A stretch of 64,000 nt of DNA, taken from positions 186,001-250,000 of the forward strand of contig CAWDTS010000022.1 of NCBI GenBank assembly GCA_963805325.1. The letters are read 5' to 3'. The notes beneath the pieces were generated by a model, which did not search any database, had not been told where the DNA came from, and worked only from the letters and a program-made list of their open reading frames with translations. Below, one piece after another: positions 37,361 to 46,159 of this stretch. The DNA comes from DASWJZ01 sp963805325. GTDB lineage: Bacteria > Pseudomonadota > Alphaproteobacteria > Rhizobiales > Afifellaceae. Every line of letters begins with the position of its first letter. Position 1 is the first letter of the stretch. Position numbers and translations under genes: made by a program.

Positions 37361-39742
37361 GTGTCGTCGGATAATTCCGGAGAAGAACCGCACGGCGACG
37401 CCGTTGCCCAGTCCGCAGCACCGGCGCGCCGGCAGCATCATCTGGCCTACGGCGTGGAGCGGATCGGGCTGATCCCGCTTCGCTTTCCTTATCTCAGCCT
37501 CGTGATCCTGATCGCGCTCGCGATCGCCGCCGGGTTCGGCGCCATGAGGCTGAAGGTCGACGATTCGCTCTCGCAGCTGTTTCGCTCGAACACGCCGGAA
37601 TTCAAGCAGTTCCTCGACGTGACGCAGCGCTTCCCGTCGAGCGAGTTCGACGTCCTTGTCGTGGTCGAGGGCAAGTCGCTGCTTGAGCGCAAGTCGATCG
37701 AGGGACTGCGCAACCTCGTCACGGACCTGCAGTTCGTCGATGGAACCCGCGGCCTCATCTCGCTCTTCTCCGCGCGCACGCCGCCGGAGGCGGGTCGCGT
37801 TCCGGGCCCGCTTTTCCCGGACACGCTGCCCGAAGGCCCGGCCTACGACCAACTGATCGACCGCGTGCGCTCGAATGAGATCCTGCGCGGCAAGCTCCTC
37901 TCCGACGACGGAACGCTGACTCTGATCGTGCTCGCGCTCGAGCCTTCGGTCGTGGGGTCAGGCGAGCTGAATTCGCTCGTCCAAGAGGTGCGCAACACCA
38001 TGGCCGGCGATCTTGAAGGCACCGGGCTGACGGCGCAGCTCTCTGGCGTGCCGGTCATGCAGCTTGAGATCAGGAACGCGGTGGAGCGCGACCGCCTGAT
38101 CTACAACGCATTCGGCTTCGCCGCCGGCTGCCTGATCGCGATCATCTTCTTCCGCCGCTTCTCCTTCATGGTCATCGCTGCGGGCCCGCCGCTCATCGCG
38201 ATCCTGCTGGCGCTCGGCGCGCTCGGCTGGCTCGATTTCCGCCTGAACATGTTCCTGAACGTGATGACGCCGCTCATCATGGTCATCAGCTTCGCTGATT
38301 CCATGCAGCTGACATTCGCCGCGCGCGACAGGCTGCTCGCCGGCGAAGACAAATACACGGCCTTCCGAAACGCCGTGCTCGTGGTCGGGCCGGCCTGCGT
38401 GCTGACACACGGCACCGCCGGCATCTCTTTCATTGCGCTGCAATTCTCCTCCTCCGATCTGATCCGCACCTTCGGCGAGGCAGGGCTCGTCGCCACCGTC
38501 ATCGCGCTCCTCGGCGTGCTCATGCTGGTGCCGCTTCTCGGCGTGCTGCTGATCCGCAAGGAGGCCGCGTTCGCCGCCAAGGTGCGCGCCGCCGACACGG
38601 GCGTGAACGCGCTCCGGCGCTTCTGCAGCTGGGTTGCCGTCCGCATGGTGAACCGCCCCGGCCTCTACAGCCTGATCGGCCTCCTCGTCGTGGGCGGTCT
38701 CGCCACGATCTACGCCACTCTTGAACCGCGCTACAGGCTCGCCGACCAGGTGCCGGACAAGGAACAGGCGGTCTCCGCGTCAAGCCGGCTCGACGCCAAG
38801 CTCACCGGCGCCAACCCGATTGACGTCCTGATCGAGTTCCCGGAAGGCGCCTCGCTCTACGCGCCGGAGACGCTTGACACGATCGCCGCGGTGCACGCGG
38901 CGCTGGAGGATCAGGCCGGTGTCGGCAACGTGTGGTCGATCGAGACGCTCAGGCGCTGGCTGCGCGAGAAGGCGGGCGTCACCGATACGGCAACGCTCAA
39001 GGAGTATGTGGACATCCTGCCGGAGCACCTGGTGCGGCGCTTTATCTCGGAGAACGAGGACTCCGTCGTCGTCTCCGGCCGCATTCCCGACGTCGACGCG
39101 AGCCAACTCCTTCCCGTCATCGACCATCTCGACGAAACGCTCAATACGGTGCGAAAGGCGCATTCGGGCTATTCGATCTCGGTGACGGGTCTCTCCGCCA
39201 TCGCAGCACGAAACAGCGCCAACATGATCGGCAAGCTGAATCGCGCGCTTACGATCGAGATCGTCTTCGTCGCCGCCTTCATCGGCCTCGCGTTCCGCTC
39301 CTTCACCGTGATGCTGCTCTCGATCCTGCCGGGCATCTTCCCGATCGTCCTGTCCGGTACGGTGCTGCGGCTCCTCGGCGACGGGCTCAACTTCTCGGCT
39401 GTGGTGGCGCTCATCGTGTCGTTCGGGCTCGGGCTCTCCGCCACGATCCATTTCCTCAACCGGCTGAGGCTCGAAGACAGGCCGGACTCCGATCCGGGCA
39501 TCGGCGTCGAGCGCGCGACTGTGCTCGTCGGCCCGGCGCTGATCCTGACCTCAGTGGTGCTCGCCTGCGGGCTCGCGGTGACGGTGCTCTCAGACCTGCC
39601 GTCGCTTCGGACCTTCGGCTGGCTCAGCGCCTTCGCAATGATTGCGGCGCTGACGGCAGATCTCCTGATCCTGCGGCCGACCGCGATGTTCCTCTACAGG
39701 CTCAGCCGCAGGCGCCAGCCGACTGCAGAAGCGGCGGAGTAG
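37361..39742 (+). CDS. MMPL/RND family exporter
   Basis: A large inner-membrane protein of about 793 residues with two repeated halves. Each has one helix, a periplasmic domain and five further helices. The first half contains YLSLVILIALAIAAGFGAM and AFGFAAGCLIAIIFF; the second contains GLYSLIGLLVVGGLATIYA, VFVAAFIGLAFRSFTVMLLS and FGLGLSATIHFLNRLR. It resembles MMPL proteins used for hydrophobic compounds or lipids, including hopanoid-type transporters, but the cargo is not evident. A GTG at 37361 has GGGGG a few bases upstream; the same frame is also open from a GTG at 37277. It converges on the next gene. Confidence 0.85.
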   Translation: MSSDNSGEEPHGDAVAQSAAPARRQHHLAYGVERIGLIPLRFPYLSLVILIALAIAAGFGAMRLKVDDSLSQLFRSNTPEFKQFLDVTQRFPSSEFDVLVVVEGKSLLERKSIEGLRNLVTDLQFVDGTRGLISLFSARTPPEAGRVPGPLFPDTLPEGPAYDQLIDRVRSNEILRGKLLSDDGTLTLIVLALEPSVVGSGELNSLVQEVRNTMAGDLEGTGLTAQLSGVPVMQLEIRNAVERDRLIYNAFGFAAGCLIAIIFFRRFSFMVIAAGPPLIAILLALGALGWLDFRLNMFLNVMTPLIMVISFADSMQLTFAARDRLLAGEDKYTAFRNAVLVVGPACVLTHGTAGISFIALQFSSSDLIRTFGEAGLVATVIALLGVLMLVPLLGVLLIRKEAAFAAKVRAADTGVNALRRFCSWVAVRMVNRPGLYSLIGLLVVGGLATIYATLEPRYRLADQVPDKEQAVSASSRLDAKLTGANPIDVLIEFPEGASLYAPETLDTIAAVHAALEDQAGVGNVWSIETLRRWLREKAGVTDTATLKEYVDILPEHLVRRFISENEDSVVVSGRIPDVDASQLLPVIDHLDETLNTVRKAHSGYSISVTGLSAIAARNSANMIGKLNRALTIEIVFVAAFIGLAFRSFTVMLLSILPGIFPIVLSGTVLRLLGDGLNFSAVVALIVSFGLGLSATIHFLNRLRLEDRPDSDPGIGVERATVLVGPALILTSVVLACGLAVTVLSDLPSLRTFGWLSAFAMIAALTADLLILRPTAMFLYRLSRRRQPTAEAAE

Positions 39743-39758
39743 CCTAGGAGTAGCCTAG
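39737..39758. repeat. 11-bp tandem duplication across two convergent stop codons
   Basis: GAGTAGCCTAG occurs twice in a row. The first copy holds the TAG stop of the exporter (39740-39742). The second holds the TAG stop of the minus-strand gene (39755-39757 read in reverse). Confidence 0.85.
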
Positions 39759-40291
39759 GCCTTGCGCATGGTGACCGATATTTCGGTCAGCCCCTCCGGC
39801 GTCTGCACCTTCAGGACAACGACCTGCTGACCGTCGCTCGTCGTCACCAGGACCCGAACCGACACGTTGTTGCTTCCCACCGGACGAACCCGGGCATCGA
39901 TCTTGCTCCCCGAGGCGGGCCCGGTGATGTTGCCCTTCATTCCGTATTTGGATTCGTTCCAGGTGCCGATGACAACGCCCGCCGCCGAGCGGTAGGAAAG
40001 GCTCGTCTTGATCTTCCAAGGCTCGCCCAGACTCGGGTTGGCGCACGTCAGCGTCTGCTCGATCTTGTTGCCGTCGTCGGTCACATCGTTGGCGGCCTTG
40101 CAGCGGAGCCGCTCGGTTTCACCCGAGTACCAGGTGATCGACCCGTCCCCCTGCCAGTCGCCGTCCATCGGGGCAAAGATGCCGGCCGCAAGGGCATTCG
40201 GCGCGTAGGCCGACCATGACAAGACGAGCAAGGCCGCCGCAAACGCACTCTTGGAGATCCCCAAGACACTTGATTTCATTGCAAAAGGCAT
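39755..40291 (-). CDS. Exported protein of unknown function
   Basis: A 178-residue protein from the ATG at 40291. A signal peptide covers residues 1-35 (SAFAAALLVLSWSAYAPNALA, with cleavage near ALA-AGI). The mature part of about 145 residues looks beta-rich and starts FAPMDGDWQGDGSITWYSGE. Two cysteines (LRCKAAN, LTCANPS) could form a disulphide. The pattern of a small beta-barrel with W-x-G-x-G near the N-terminus recalls lipocalin-like secreted domains, but no family is claimed. Another ATG lies four codons downstream at 40279. Confidence 0.72.
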   Translation of the reverse strand: MPFAMKSSVLGISKSAFAAALLVLSWSAYAPNALAAGIFAPMDGDWQGDGSITWYSGETERLRCKAANDVTDDGNKIEQTLTCANPSLGEPWKIKTSLSYRSAAGVVIGTWNESKYGMKGNITGPASGSKIDARVRPVGSNNVSVRVLVTTSDGQQVVVLKVQTPEGLTEISVTMRKA

Positions 40292-40567
40292 GAGGTTCTG
40301 CCCCCTCTGTTGCAGGTCGTGAAAGCGCTGCACAGCGCGCCCGCGCTCTTCGGCGCCCGCCGGTCGAACCATTCCCCTTGGCCGTGACGATAGCCTTATC
40401 CTTCCCGCCTCGGCAACACGTTGCCCGACTTAGCTTTTGGACATTCGGCAAACGTTGCGAAAAGGCTTCACAGGACGCCGGCCGGAACGGTGGACAGCCC
40501 GGAATTGAGCCGATATAACCCGCCGGCCTTGACGTCCGGGGTCCTTTCCGGACCTCCCGGAAAGCCA

Positions 40568-40643
<76 letters not shown>

Positions 40644-40758
40644 TTCCTTTCCTGAATGCCCGTCTCCGACAAAATCGCGTGATCCGCGTTTGTGACAGTG
40701 CCCGCTTCCGTGAGCGGAGCGGCTCTGCCACCGCAGGCATTCTGGCGTTCCTGGAGCA

Positions 40759-40772
40759 GCCCCCCGGGGGGC
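40759..40772. repeat. 14-bp perfect GC palindrome
   Basis: GCCCCCCGGGGGGC, a perfect palindrome made of six Cs and six Gs between single G and C. It lies between tRNA-Phe and the end of the dehydrogenase gene. It has no T-run on either side, so a simple intrinsic terminator is unlikely, although it could stop the convergent transcripts by structure. Confidence 0.6.
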
Positions 40773-40786
40773 CGCGATGTTGGGGA

Positions 40787-41797
40787 TCACTCGATTTCGA
40801 TGAGCGCCTTGATGAGCCCGGCCTTCTGGGTCGCCCAAATGGGGATGTCATGCGCCGCATCCCGGAGGCTGGTGCGATGCGTGATCAGACGCTGCACCGG
40901 CACATCGCCTGCCCGTATGGCGGCGATCACGCGCGCGAAATCCTCCGAGGTCGCGTTGCGGCTGGCGAAGAGCGTCATCTCCTTGCGGTGGAAATCGGGG
41001 TCGCTGAAGGTGATCGTCTCCTTGACCACGCTCACGAGCACGTAGCGGCCCGCATGGGCCACGAGCGCGAAGCCGGCCTCCATGGCTTTTGGGTTGCCGG
41101 TCGCGTCGAACACCACGTCGAAGCCGTTGCCATTCGTGACCGCGCTCGCCGCATCCCCGGCATCGCCTGTCGCGCTGAGCGCGGTTGCTCCAGTGATGGT
41201 CTGTGCGGCGGCGGCGCGTTCGGCATCGCGATCGAGCACGAAGACATCCGCGCCGGAAAGGCGCGCGAACAAGGCGGCGCCAAGGCCGATCGGTCCGGCG
41301 CCCACAACGAGAACCTTCTCGGCATTCGAGAGCTGCGCGCGCCGCACTGCATGCGCACCGATCGCGAGGAACTCCACGCTCGCGCATTCATCCGCATTCA
41401 GCCCGTCGGCGCGCAGGAGGTTTCCCGGAGGCAGCGTGAAAAGCTCGGCCATGCCGCCGTCCTGGTGGACGCCGAGCACCGATATCCGGACGCAGCAATT
41501 CGGCCGTCCCGCGCGGCACGCGATGCAGGTACCGCAGGAGAGGTACGGGTTGACGACGCAGATCTCCCCGGCGGCAAAGCCCGACCCGGCCGGCGTCTCG
41601 ACGATCTCGACCGCCAGCTCGTGACCCATCACCCGCGGATATTGGAGGAACGGATGCTTGCCTTCGAAGATGTGATAGTCGGTGCCGCAGATTCCAACCC
41701 GGCGCGGACGAACGAGCGCGAGGTCAGGAGCGGATCGCGGAGGAAGGCGCCGCTCGATCTGCAGCTTGCGCGGCTCCGAGCAGACAAGCGCGTCCAC
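40787..41797 (-). CDS. Zinc-dependent medium-chain alcohol/polyol dehydrogenase
   Basis: A 336-residue MDR-superfamily enzyme. The catalytic-zinc region is VGICGTDYHIFEG and MGHELAVEIVE. The structural-zinc cysteines are in CGTCIACRAGRPNC, and the NAD(P)-binding Rossmann motif is VLVVGAGPIGLGAAL. It is likely to oxidise a sugar or polyol alcohol at the entry of a catabolic route. The GTG at 41797 is preferred because GGAGG precedes it by about eight bases and relatives begin in the form M-x-ALVCE; an ATG five codons upstream (41812) is the alternative. It is the last gene of the sugar ABC operon on this strand, separated by a terminator. Confidence 0.88.
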   Translation of the reverse strand: MDALVCSEPRKLQIERRLPPRSAPDLALVRPRRVGICGTDYHIFEGKHPFLQYPRVMGHELAVEIVETPAGSGFAAGEICVVNPYLSCGTCIACRAGRPNCCVRISVLGVHQDGGMAELFTLPPGNLLRADGLNADECASVEFLAIGAHAVRRAQLSNAEKVLVVGAGPIGLGAALFARLSGADVFVLDRDAERAAAAQTITGATALSATGDAGDAASAVTNGNGFDVVFDATGNPKAMEAGFALVAHAGRYVLVSVVKETITFSDPDFHRKEMTLFASRNATSEDFARVIAAIRAGDVPVQRLITHRTSLRDAAHDIPIWATQKAGLIKALIEIE

Positions 41798-41817
41798 TTT
41801 GGATTCCTCCATGAAGA

Positions 41818-41829
41818 CTTATAGAAAAA
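41818..41829 (-). promoter_or_regulatory. 12-bp motif upstream of the dehydrogenase, shared with the ABC/GntR intergenic region
   Basis: CTTATAGAAAAA on the plus strand (TTTTTCTATAAG on the minus strand) is found here, about 20 bases before the dehydrogenase start. It is found again at 44683-44694 in front of the permease gene. Five of the bases here are also the T-run of the terminator that follows the binding-protein gene, so the shared element may be smaller. It may be a -10 region (TATAAG) or an operator of the GntR regulator. Confidence 0.4.
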
Positions 41830-41855
41830 CGGAGGGCCGGCGTGGCCGGCCCTCC
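41825..41855 (-). terminator. Intrinsic terminator after the sugar-binding protein gene
   Basis: On the minus strand an 11-base-pair perfect stem (GGAGGGCCGGC with its complement) with a three-base loop is followed by five Ts. It lies 7 bases past the binding-protein stop, so the three ABC genes and the dehydrogenase are partly uncoupled. Confidence 0.88.
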
Positions 41856-41862
41856 AGTGGCG

Positions 41863-42777
41863 TTACTTGAACTGGTCCATGTTCGCCTTGGTGACCAGTG
41901 CGGCGCCCAAGTCGATCAGCGACTCCACCTTTTCGCCGTTGATCGCCTTCACGAGCGCATCGACGCCGAGCTCCGCCATCTTGGCGGGGAACTGTGCGAC
42001 CGACGCGTCCTCCGTTCCGTCCGTGAGGACTTCCGCCTCCCCACAGCAGAAGTCGAAGCCGACCAGGATGACGTGACGGCCAAGGTTGGCGTTCTTGATC
42101 GCCTGCGCCGCGCCGGCCGCGGGAGGACCGCACGCTGCGTAGATGGCCGTGATCTCCGGATTCGCCGTCAGGATGTCCTGGGCGACGTTGATCCCGAGCT
42201 CTTCGGTGCAGTTGGTGGCGCCCTTGCCGACGACGTCGACGTTCACGCCCTTCAGCCCGTCCATCATTCCCTTCACCCGATCGTCGAGCGCGGGGACGCC
42301 GGGTACGCCTTCGAGAACGCCGAGCTTGTCGCCGTCTTTCAGAACGGTCTTCAGGTACTGACCCGCGATCACACCGGCGTTGTAGTTGTTCGTGGTCGCC
42401 AGCGACGTTTGGCCCTTCCAGTCGGGAATGCTGTTGTCCATGAGGACGACCTTCACGCCCGCCGCCACGGCCTTGTCGAGCGCCGGCGCCACCGTCGGAT
42501 CGACCGGCGTGATGGCGATACCCTGCACGCCCTGCGTCACCATCGATTCGATGAGCGCGATCTGCCCCTCAATATCGGTGGCCGCCGTTCCCTGGCCGAA
42601 GGTGATCTCCACGCCCGGATGGTCCGCCGCATACTTCTTCGCAGCGTCTTCCATCGTCGTGTAGAACGGCACCGGAAACTTCGTGATGAAGCCGAGCTTC
42701 ATGGCATCGGCGGCCAGGGAAGGACTCGCGACCGCGGTAGCGATCGCCATCCCCCCCAGCAATGTTCGCAGTCTCAT
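41863..42777 (-). CDS. Sugar ABC transporter substrate-binding protein (RbsB-like)
   Basis: A 304-residue periplasmic binding protein of the ribose/galactose family. A signal peptide (TLLGGMAIATAVASPSLAADA) is followed by the type I fold: MKLGFITKFPVPFYTTMEDAA, QGVQGIAITPVDPT, VKVVLMDNSIPD, and AQDILTANPEITAIYAACG. The ATG at 42777 has GGGAGGTGAT nearly perfect Shine-Dalgarno upstream, so the longer reading is rejected. It follows ATPase and permease genes in the same direction, the binding protein coming last. The ligand, a pentose or polyol, is inferred from the neighbouring dehydrogenase. Confidence 0.93.
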   Translation of the reverse strand: MRLRTLLGGMAIATAVASPSLAADAMKLGFITKFPVPFYTTMEDAAKKYAADHPGVEITFGQGTAATDIEGQIALIESMVTQGVQGIAITPVDPTVAPALDKAVAAGVKVVLMDNSIPDWKGQTSLATTNNYNAGVIAGQYLKTVLKDGDKLGVLEGVPGVPALDDRVKGMMDGLKGVNVDVVGKGATNCTEELGINVAQDILTANPEITAIYAACGPPAAGAAQAIKNANLGRHVILVGFDFCCGEAEVLTDGTEDASVAQFPAKMAELGVDALVKAINGEKVESLIDLGAALVTKANMDQFK

Positions 42778-42855
42778 ACCATCACCTCCCATTTTATGGA
42801 TCGCTCGCAGCGAGCCGATCCTTCCTTCGCCGCCTCGTCGGACGGCGAATTCTCG

Positions 42856-43620
42856 CTAGACCTCCGCGCCCACAATCAAGGACACCAGTTGCTGCTGGTT
42901 GGCGCGGTCCGGTTTCAGCTCTCCGACCTTGCGTCCCTGCCGCAGCACGACCGCGCGGTCGGCCAGCTCGACGACGTGTTCCATGTTGTGCGTGATGAGG
43001 ATCACCGCGTTGCCCTCGGCGCGGAGCTGCGCGATCAGGTCGAGAACCTTGCGCGACTCGCGCACGCCAAGCGCGGCTGTAGGCTCGTCGAGGATCACCA
43101 CCTTGCGTGCGAACACGGTCGCACGCGCCACGGCGATCGCCTGCCGCTGCCCGCCCGACATGAGAGCCACGGGGGCGTCGAATTTCGGCAGCTTCACCTT
43201 CAGCCGATCGATGACCGAAGCGGCCTCGCGATCCATGGCGCGACCGCTCAGGAAGCGAAGGCCATGCGGCAGCCACGCGGGAAAGGCGATCTCCCGGCCG
43301 CAATAGAAGTTCTGCGCCGGCGTGAGATTGTCGAAAAGCGCGAGGTCCTGATAGACCGTCTCGATTCCGGCGCGGCGCGCCGCTCCGGGCGACCGCAAGG
43401 TGACGAACTCGCCGTCGAGAAGGATCTCGCCCGCGTCGAGGGCGTGCACGCCGCTGATGCACTTCACCAGCGTCGACTTCCCTGCGCCGTTGTCGCCAAG
43501 CAGCGCCAGCACCTCGCCGCGATAGGCTTCGAGGCTGACGCTCCTCAAGGCGTGCACCGCGCCGAAGCGCTTCTGCGCGTGGCGGACGGCGAGGACCGGC
43601 ATCGCGGCGGGCGCGCTCAT
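42856..43620 (-). CDS. Sugar ABC transporter ATP-binding protein
   Basis: A 254-residue single ATPase domain. Walker A is LLGDNGAGKSTLVKCISG, the signature is LMSGGQRQAIAVARA, and Walker B is VVILDEPTAALGVRE; the switch histidine is in ILITHNMEHV. It matches the short, one-domain relatives of RbsA/XylG (FrcA-like) rather than the double-length type. Its start overlaps the end of the permease gene by four bases, showing translational coupling. Confidence 0.95.
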   Translation of the reverse strand: MSAPAAMPVLAVRHAQKRFGAVHALRSVSLEAYRGEVLALLGDNGAGKSTLVKCISGVHALDAGEILLDGEFVTLRSPGAARRAGIETVYQDLALFDNLTPAQNFYCGREIAFPAWLPHGLRFLSGRAMDREAASVIDRLKVKLPKFDAPVALMSGGQRQAIAVARATVFARKVVILDEPTAALGVRESRKVLDLIAQLRAEGNAVILITHNMEHVVELADRAVVLRQGRKVGELKPDRANQQQLVSLIVGAEV

Positions 43621-44657
43621 TGCACCCTCGCCGCCTGGATGGTGCGCGCCCGCGCCTCCAGGCGATTGCGGATCACATCCGCCTCGACGGCCACCACGAT
43701 GATCAGGCCGATGGCGATCATCTGGAAGAAGACGTCGACATTGTTGAGGTTGAGGGCGTTGCGGATCACGCCGATCATCAGCGCTCCGACCAGCGCGTGC
43801 CCGATATTGCCGCGACCGCCGAGGAAGCTCGCGCCTCCGATGATCACAGCCGCGATCGTGTCGAGCTCAAGCAGGTTGCCGTAGAGCGGAGAGCTTGCCG
43901 CGGTGCGTCCGGCAAGCACGATCGCGCCGATGCCGGCGCAGAGCCCGGAGATCAGGAACGTCGAGACCAGCACGCCCTTGACGGGAATGCCCATCTCCAC
44001 GGCCGCCTCCGGAGCGCCGCCGACCGCATAGATCCAGCGGCCCCAGACCATGGCCTTGGCCATCAGCAGGACAAGCGCCGCGACGGCGAAGACGACGAAG
44101 AAGGAGTTCGGGATTCCGAAGGTCGAGGCGCCGCCGACCCAGGTGATGGCCGCGGGCATCCCGCGCATCGTGGTATGACCGGGGGCGAGCTCCAGCGCGA
44201 GCCCGCGGCAGATGCTCAAGGTGGCGAGCGTGACGATGAAGGAATGCGGGAGGCGTCCGAACACATAGACGACGCCGTTGACGGCCCCCACTGCGAGACC
44301 CGTAAGGAGCATCGCCAGGATCACCAGCGGCGCCGAATCGACGTTTTTGTAAACGAGCCCGCCGATGATGCTGGACAGCGCCAGGTTGGCGCCGACCGAG
44401 AGGTCGATACCGCGCGTCAAGATCACCAGATGCTGCCCGACCGCGACGATCGCGATCACCGCGGTCTGCGCCAGGATGTTGCTGAGGTTGATGGGCTTCA
44501 GGAAATTGGGAGTCATCAGGCTGATGACGACCACAAGCAAGACGAGTATCAGGAGCGGCCCGACGCTGAGCAGCCGGAGCCAGACGGAGACAGCATAGTC
44601 CCCGCGGCCGCTCGCGGAGAGGGCAGCCTCGCCATCCTCGTTCACACTCTCACTCAA
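43617..44657 (-). CDS. Sugar ABC transporter permease (RbsC/FrcC-like)
   Basis: A 346-residue inner-membrane permease of the branched-sugar family. It has an N-terminal cytoplasmic tail, then about nine helices (LLILVLLVVVISLMTPNFL, ILAQTAVIAIVAVGQHLVIL, LALSSIIGGLVY). The conserved loop RGIDLSVGANLAL and the GGASFLGGRGNIGHALVGAL segment are both present. It is the first gene of the operon and faces the regulator gene across a 107-base intergenic region, so regulation at that site is likely. Confidence 0.94.
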   Translation of the reverse strand: MSESVNEDGEAALSASGRGDYAVSVWLRLLSVGPLLILVLLVVVISLMTPNFLKPINLSNILAQTAVIAIVAVGQHLVILTRGIDLSVGANLALSSIIGGLVYKNVDSAPLVILAMLLTGLAVGAVNGVVYVFGRLPHSFIVTLATLSICRGLALELAPGHTTMRGMPAAITWVGGASTFGIPNSFFVVFAVAALVLLMAKAMVWGRWIYAVGGAPEAAVEMGIPVKGVLVSTFLISGLCAGIGAIVLAGRTAASSPLYGNLLELDTIAAVIIGGASFLGGRGNIGHALVGALMIGVIRNALNLNNVDVFFQMIAIGLIIVVAVEADVIRNRLEARARTIQAARVQ

Positions 44658-44682
44658 GAGCGCTCCATCCCTTGTTATGTTT

Positions 44683-44694
44683 CTTATAGAAAAA
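44683..44694. promoter_or_regulatory. Candidate operator or -10 region in the permease/GntR intergenic region
   Basis: CTTATAGAAAAA, identical to the copy at 41818-41829. Here it lies inside TTTCT-TAT-AGAAA, an inverted repeat with five-base arms, between the divergent permease and GntR genes. An operator of the GntR/FCD protein is a reasonable reading, although the AT-rich run could simply be the permease promoter. Confidence 0.45.
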
Positions 44695-44764
44695 AGCCAT
44701 CCTATCGACCCCGGTCAATGTGTTTTTTATGGATTAAAATGCAAACAACCGGCAGGATGGCACG

Positions 44765-45700
44765 ATGAAGACCGACACACTCTTCAAACGCGCCTTCAAC
44801 GATGCGCTGGATCTGATAGCCGCCCTCTCGAAGGGCGACCGGCTCCCATCCGAAAACAGCCTCAGCGCGCGGCTCGGCGTCAGCCGCACCACGGTGCGCA
44901 AGATTCTTTCCGCGCTCGCCGAACGCGGCGTCGTGACAACCAACGCACGCGACCGCATCGTACAAGCCCTGCCGGACGAAATTTACCGGTTTCCCGAGGC
45001 CGAGACCGTTCCCATGTCGGCGCAGGTCGAGAAGCGCTTCATGGAATGGATGCTGAGGGACAACGCGCGGCCGGGAACCGCGATCAACGAGCTGGAGCTT
45101 GCGCGCCAGTTCGGAATCGCGACGACCGGCATCCGCGAATTCCTCAACCGCTTTCAGCGCTTCGGACTGATCGAGAGGCGGCCGAACGCCGGCTGGGTTC
45201 TCAAGGGCTTCACGCCGGTCTTCGCACTTGAGCTTTTCGAGATCCGCGAGATGTTCGAGCTGCGCTCCGCCCGGGCCTTCGCGACGCTACCCGTCGACGC
45301 GTCACATTGGCAGATGCTCGAGGCGCTGCGTGAGGAGCACCTCGTCCTGCTCAAGGAAGTGGATCGGCGCTTTCACGATTTCTCCGATCTCGACAGCCGG
45401 TTTCACCGGCTCGTCAACTCGGCCGCGCCGAACCGCTTCATCGACGGCTTCTACGACATCATCACCCTGATCTTTCACTATCACTATCAGTGGAACAAAC
45501 AGGACGAGCGTCAGCGCAACGAGGTCGCCATCGGTGAGCACATCACGTACATCGAGGCGCTGCTCGGCCGAAACGTCGCGATGGTGGACCTTGCCTGCCG
45601 AGCCCATCTTGACTCGGCTAAGGAAACGCTGATGCGCTCGACTTCGAGGCAACAGCCCGCACCGGCGAAGAGCTCGCGGCGGCGCCAAACCGGGGCCTAA
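44765..45700 (+). CDS. GntR/FCD-type regulator with two winged helices
   Basis: A 311-residue regulator. The first winged helix (residues 5-65) contains LPSENSLSARLGVSRTTVRKILSAL. A second, related helix-turn-helix region at 85-140 (ELARQFGIATTGIREFLNRF) is unusual. The FCD ligand-binding domain from about 155 includes LFEIREMFELRSARAF, DLDSRFHRLVNSAA and GEHITYIEALL; its Asp and His residues match metal-ligand positions. It is divergent from the sugar ABC operon and is its likely repressor, released by a sugar acid or similar metabolite. Confidence 0.88.
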   Translation: MKTDTLFKRAFNDALDLIAALSKGDRLPSENSLSARLGVSRTTVRKILSALAERGVVTTNARDRIVQALPDEIYRFPEAETVPMSAQVEKRFMEWMLRDNARPGTAINELELARQFGIATTGIREFLNRFQRFGLIERRPNAGWVLKGFTPVFALELFEIREMFELRSARAFATLPVDASHWQMLEALREEHLVLLKEVDRRFHDFSDLDSRFHRLVNSAAPNRFIDGFYDIITLIFHYHYQWNKQDERQRNEVAIGEHITYIEALLGRNVAMVDLACRAHLDSAKETLMRSTSRQQPAPAKSSRRRQTGA

Positions 45701-46115
45701 CCTAAGATCCGAGAGCGGCGATAACGCCGGAGAGCGTGGCTGACGATCAGCGGCGTCCCATATCGCTTTCAAGTATCCTTTTCGAGTACCCCCACCGCAC
45801 CAGACGGCTGAGGTTTCGAGCGTCCGGCACTTCTATAGGCTCCTGGGATCGCTCGCTTACCGGAGCCGCCCTCGAAACCGCCGCCCGCCGGTCCCATGCG
45901 GACACCCGTGACCGCTTTGGGGACAGCGGCCCCTCATCAGCCCCCACGGCGGCCGTTCAAAACCGCTGCATTTTACCACGAAGGCGGCAATTCGTCCGTC
46001 GTGGCCGACGCCATGCCATAAGCTCGCTTTGCGTGCAGTGAGCGGCCGCGTTCAAATAAACGCGACGTGCCGGGCCGCCTTCGCGGCGGATGGTGATTAG
46101 AGTCTGAAAAGCCTC
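45701..46115. other. Gene-free region upstream of the RTX-like protein gene
   Basis: About 415 bases without a convincing gene on either strand. Base composition becomes lower in GC toward the right end. Repeated short words include GAGTAC at 45785 and near 46133. The right end leads into the promoter at 46116-46121. Confidence 0.5.
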
Positions 46116-46121
46116 TATAAT
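46116..46121 (+). promoter_or_regulatory. Candidate -10 box of the RTX-like protein gene
   Basis: A perfect TATAAT at 46116-46121, 39 bases before the GTG start. The -35 region about 17 bases upstream (GTGATT) is weak, so an activator or another sigma factor may be needed. Confidence 0.4.
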
Positions 46122-46159
46122 GTACCGCCTTTGAGTACAATTTTTCTGGGTGAGCGACC

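Noticed and set aside
41842..44768. Two very long plus-strand frames antisense to the sugar ABC genes
   Set aside because: Composition is rich in Arg, Asp and His with no motif. The minus strand shows complete ABC signatures.
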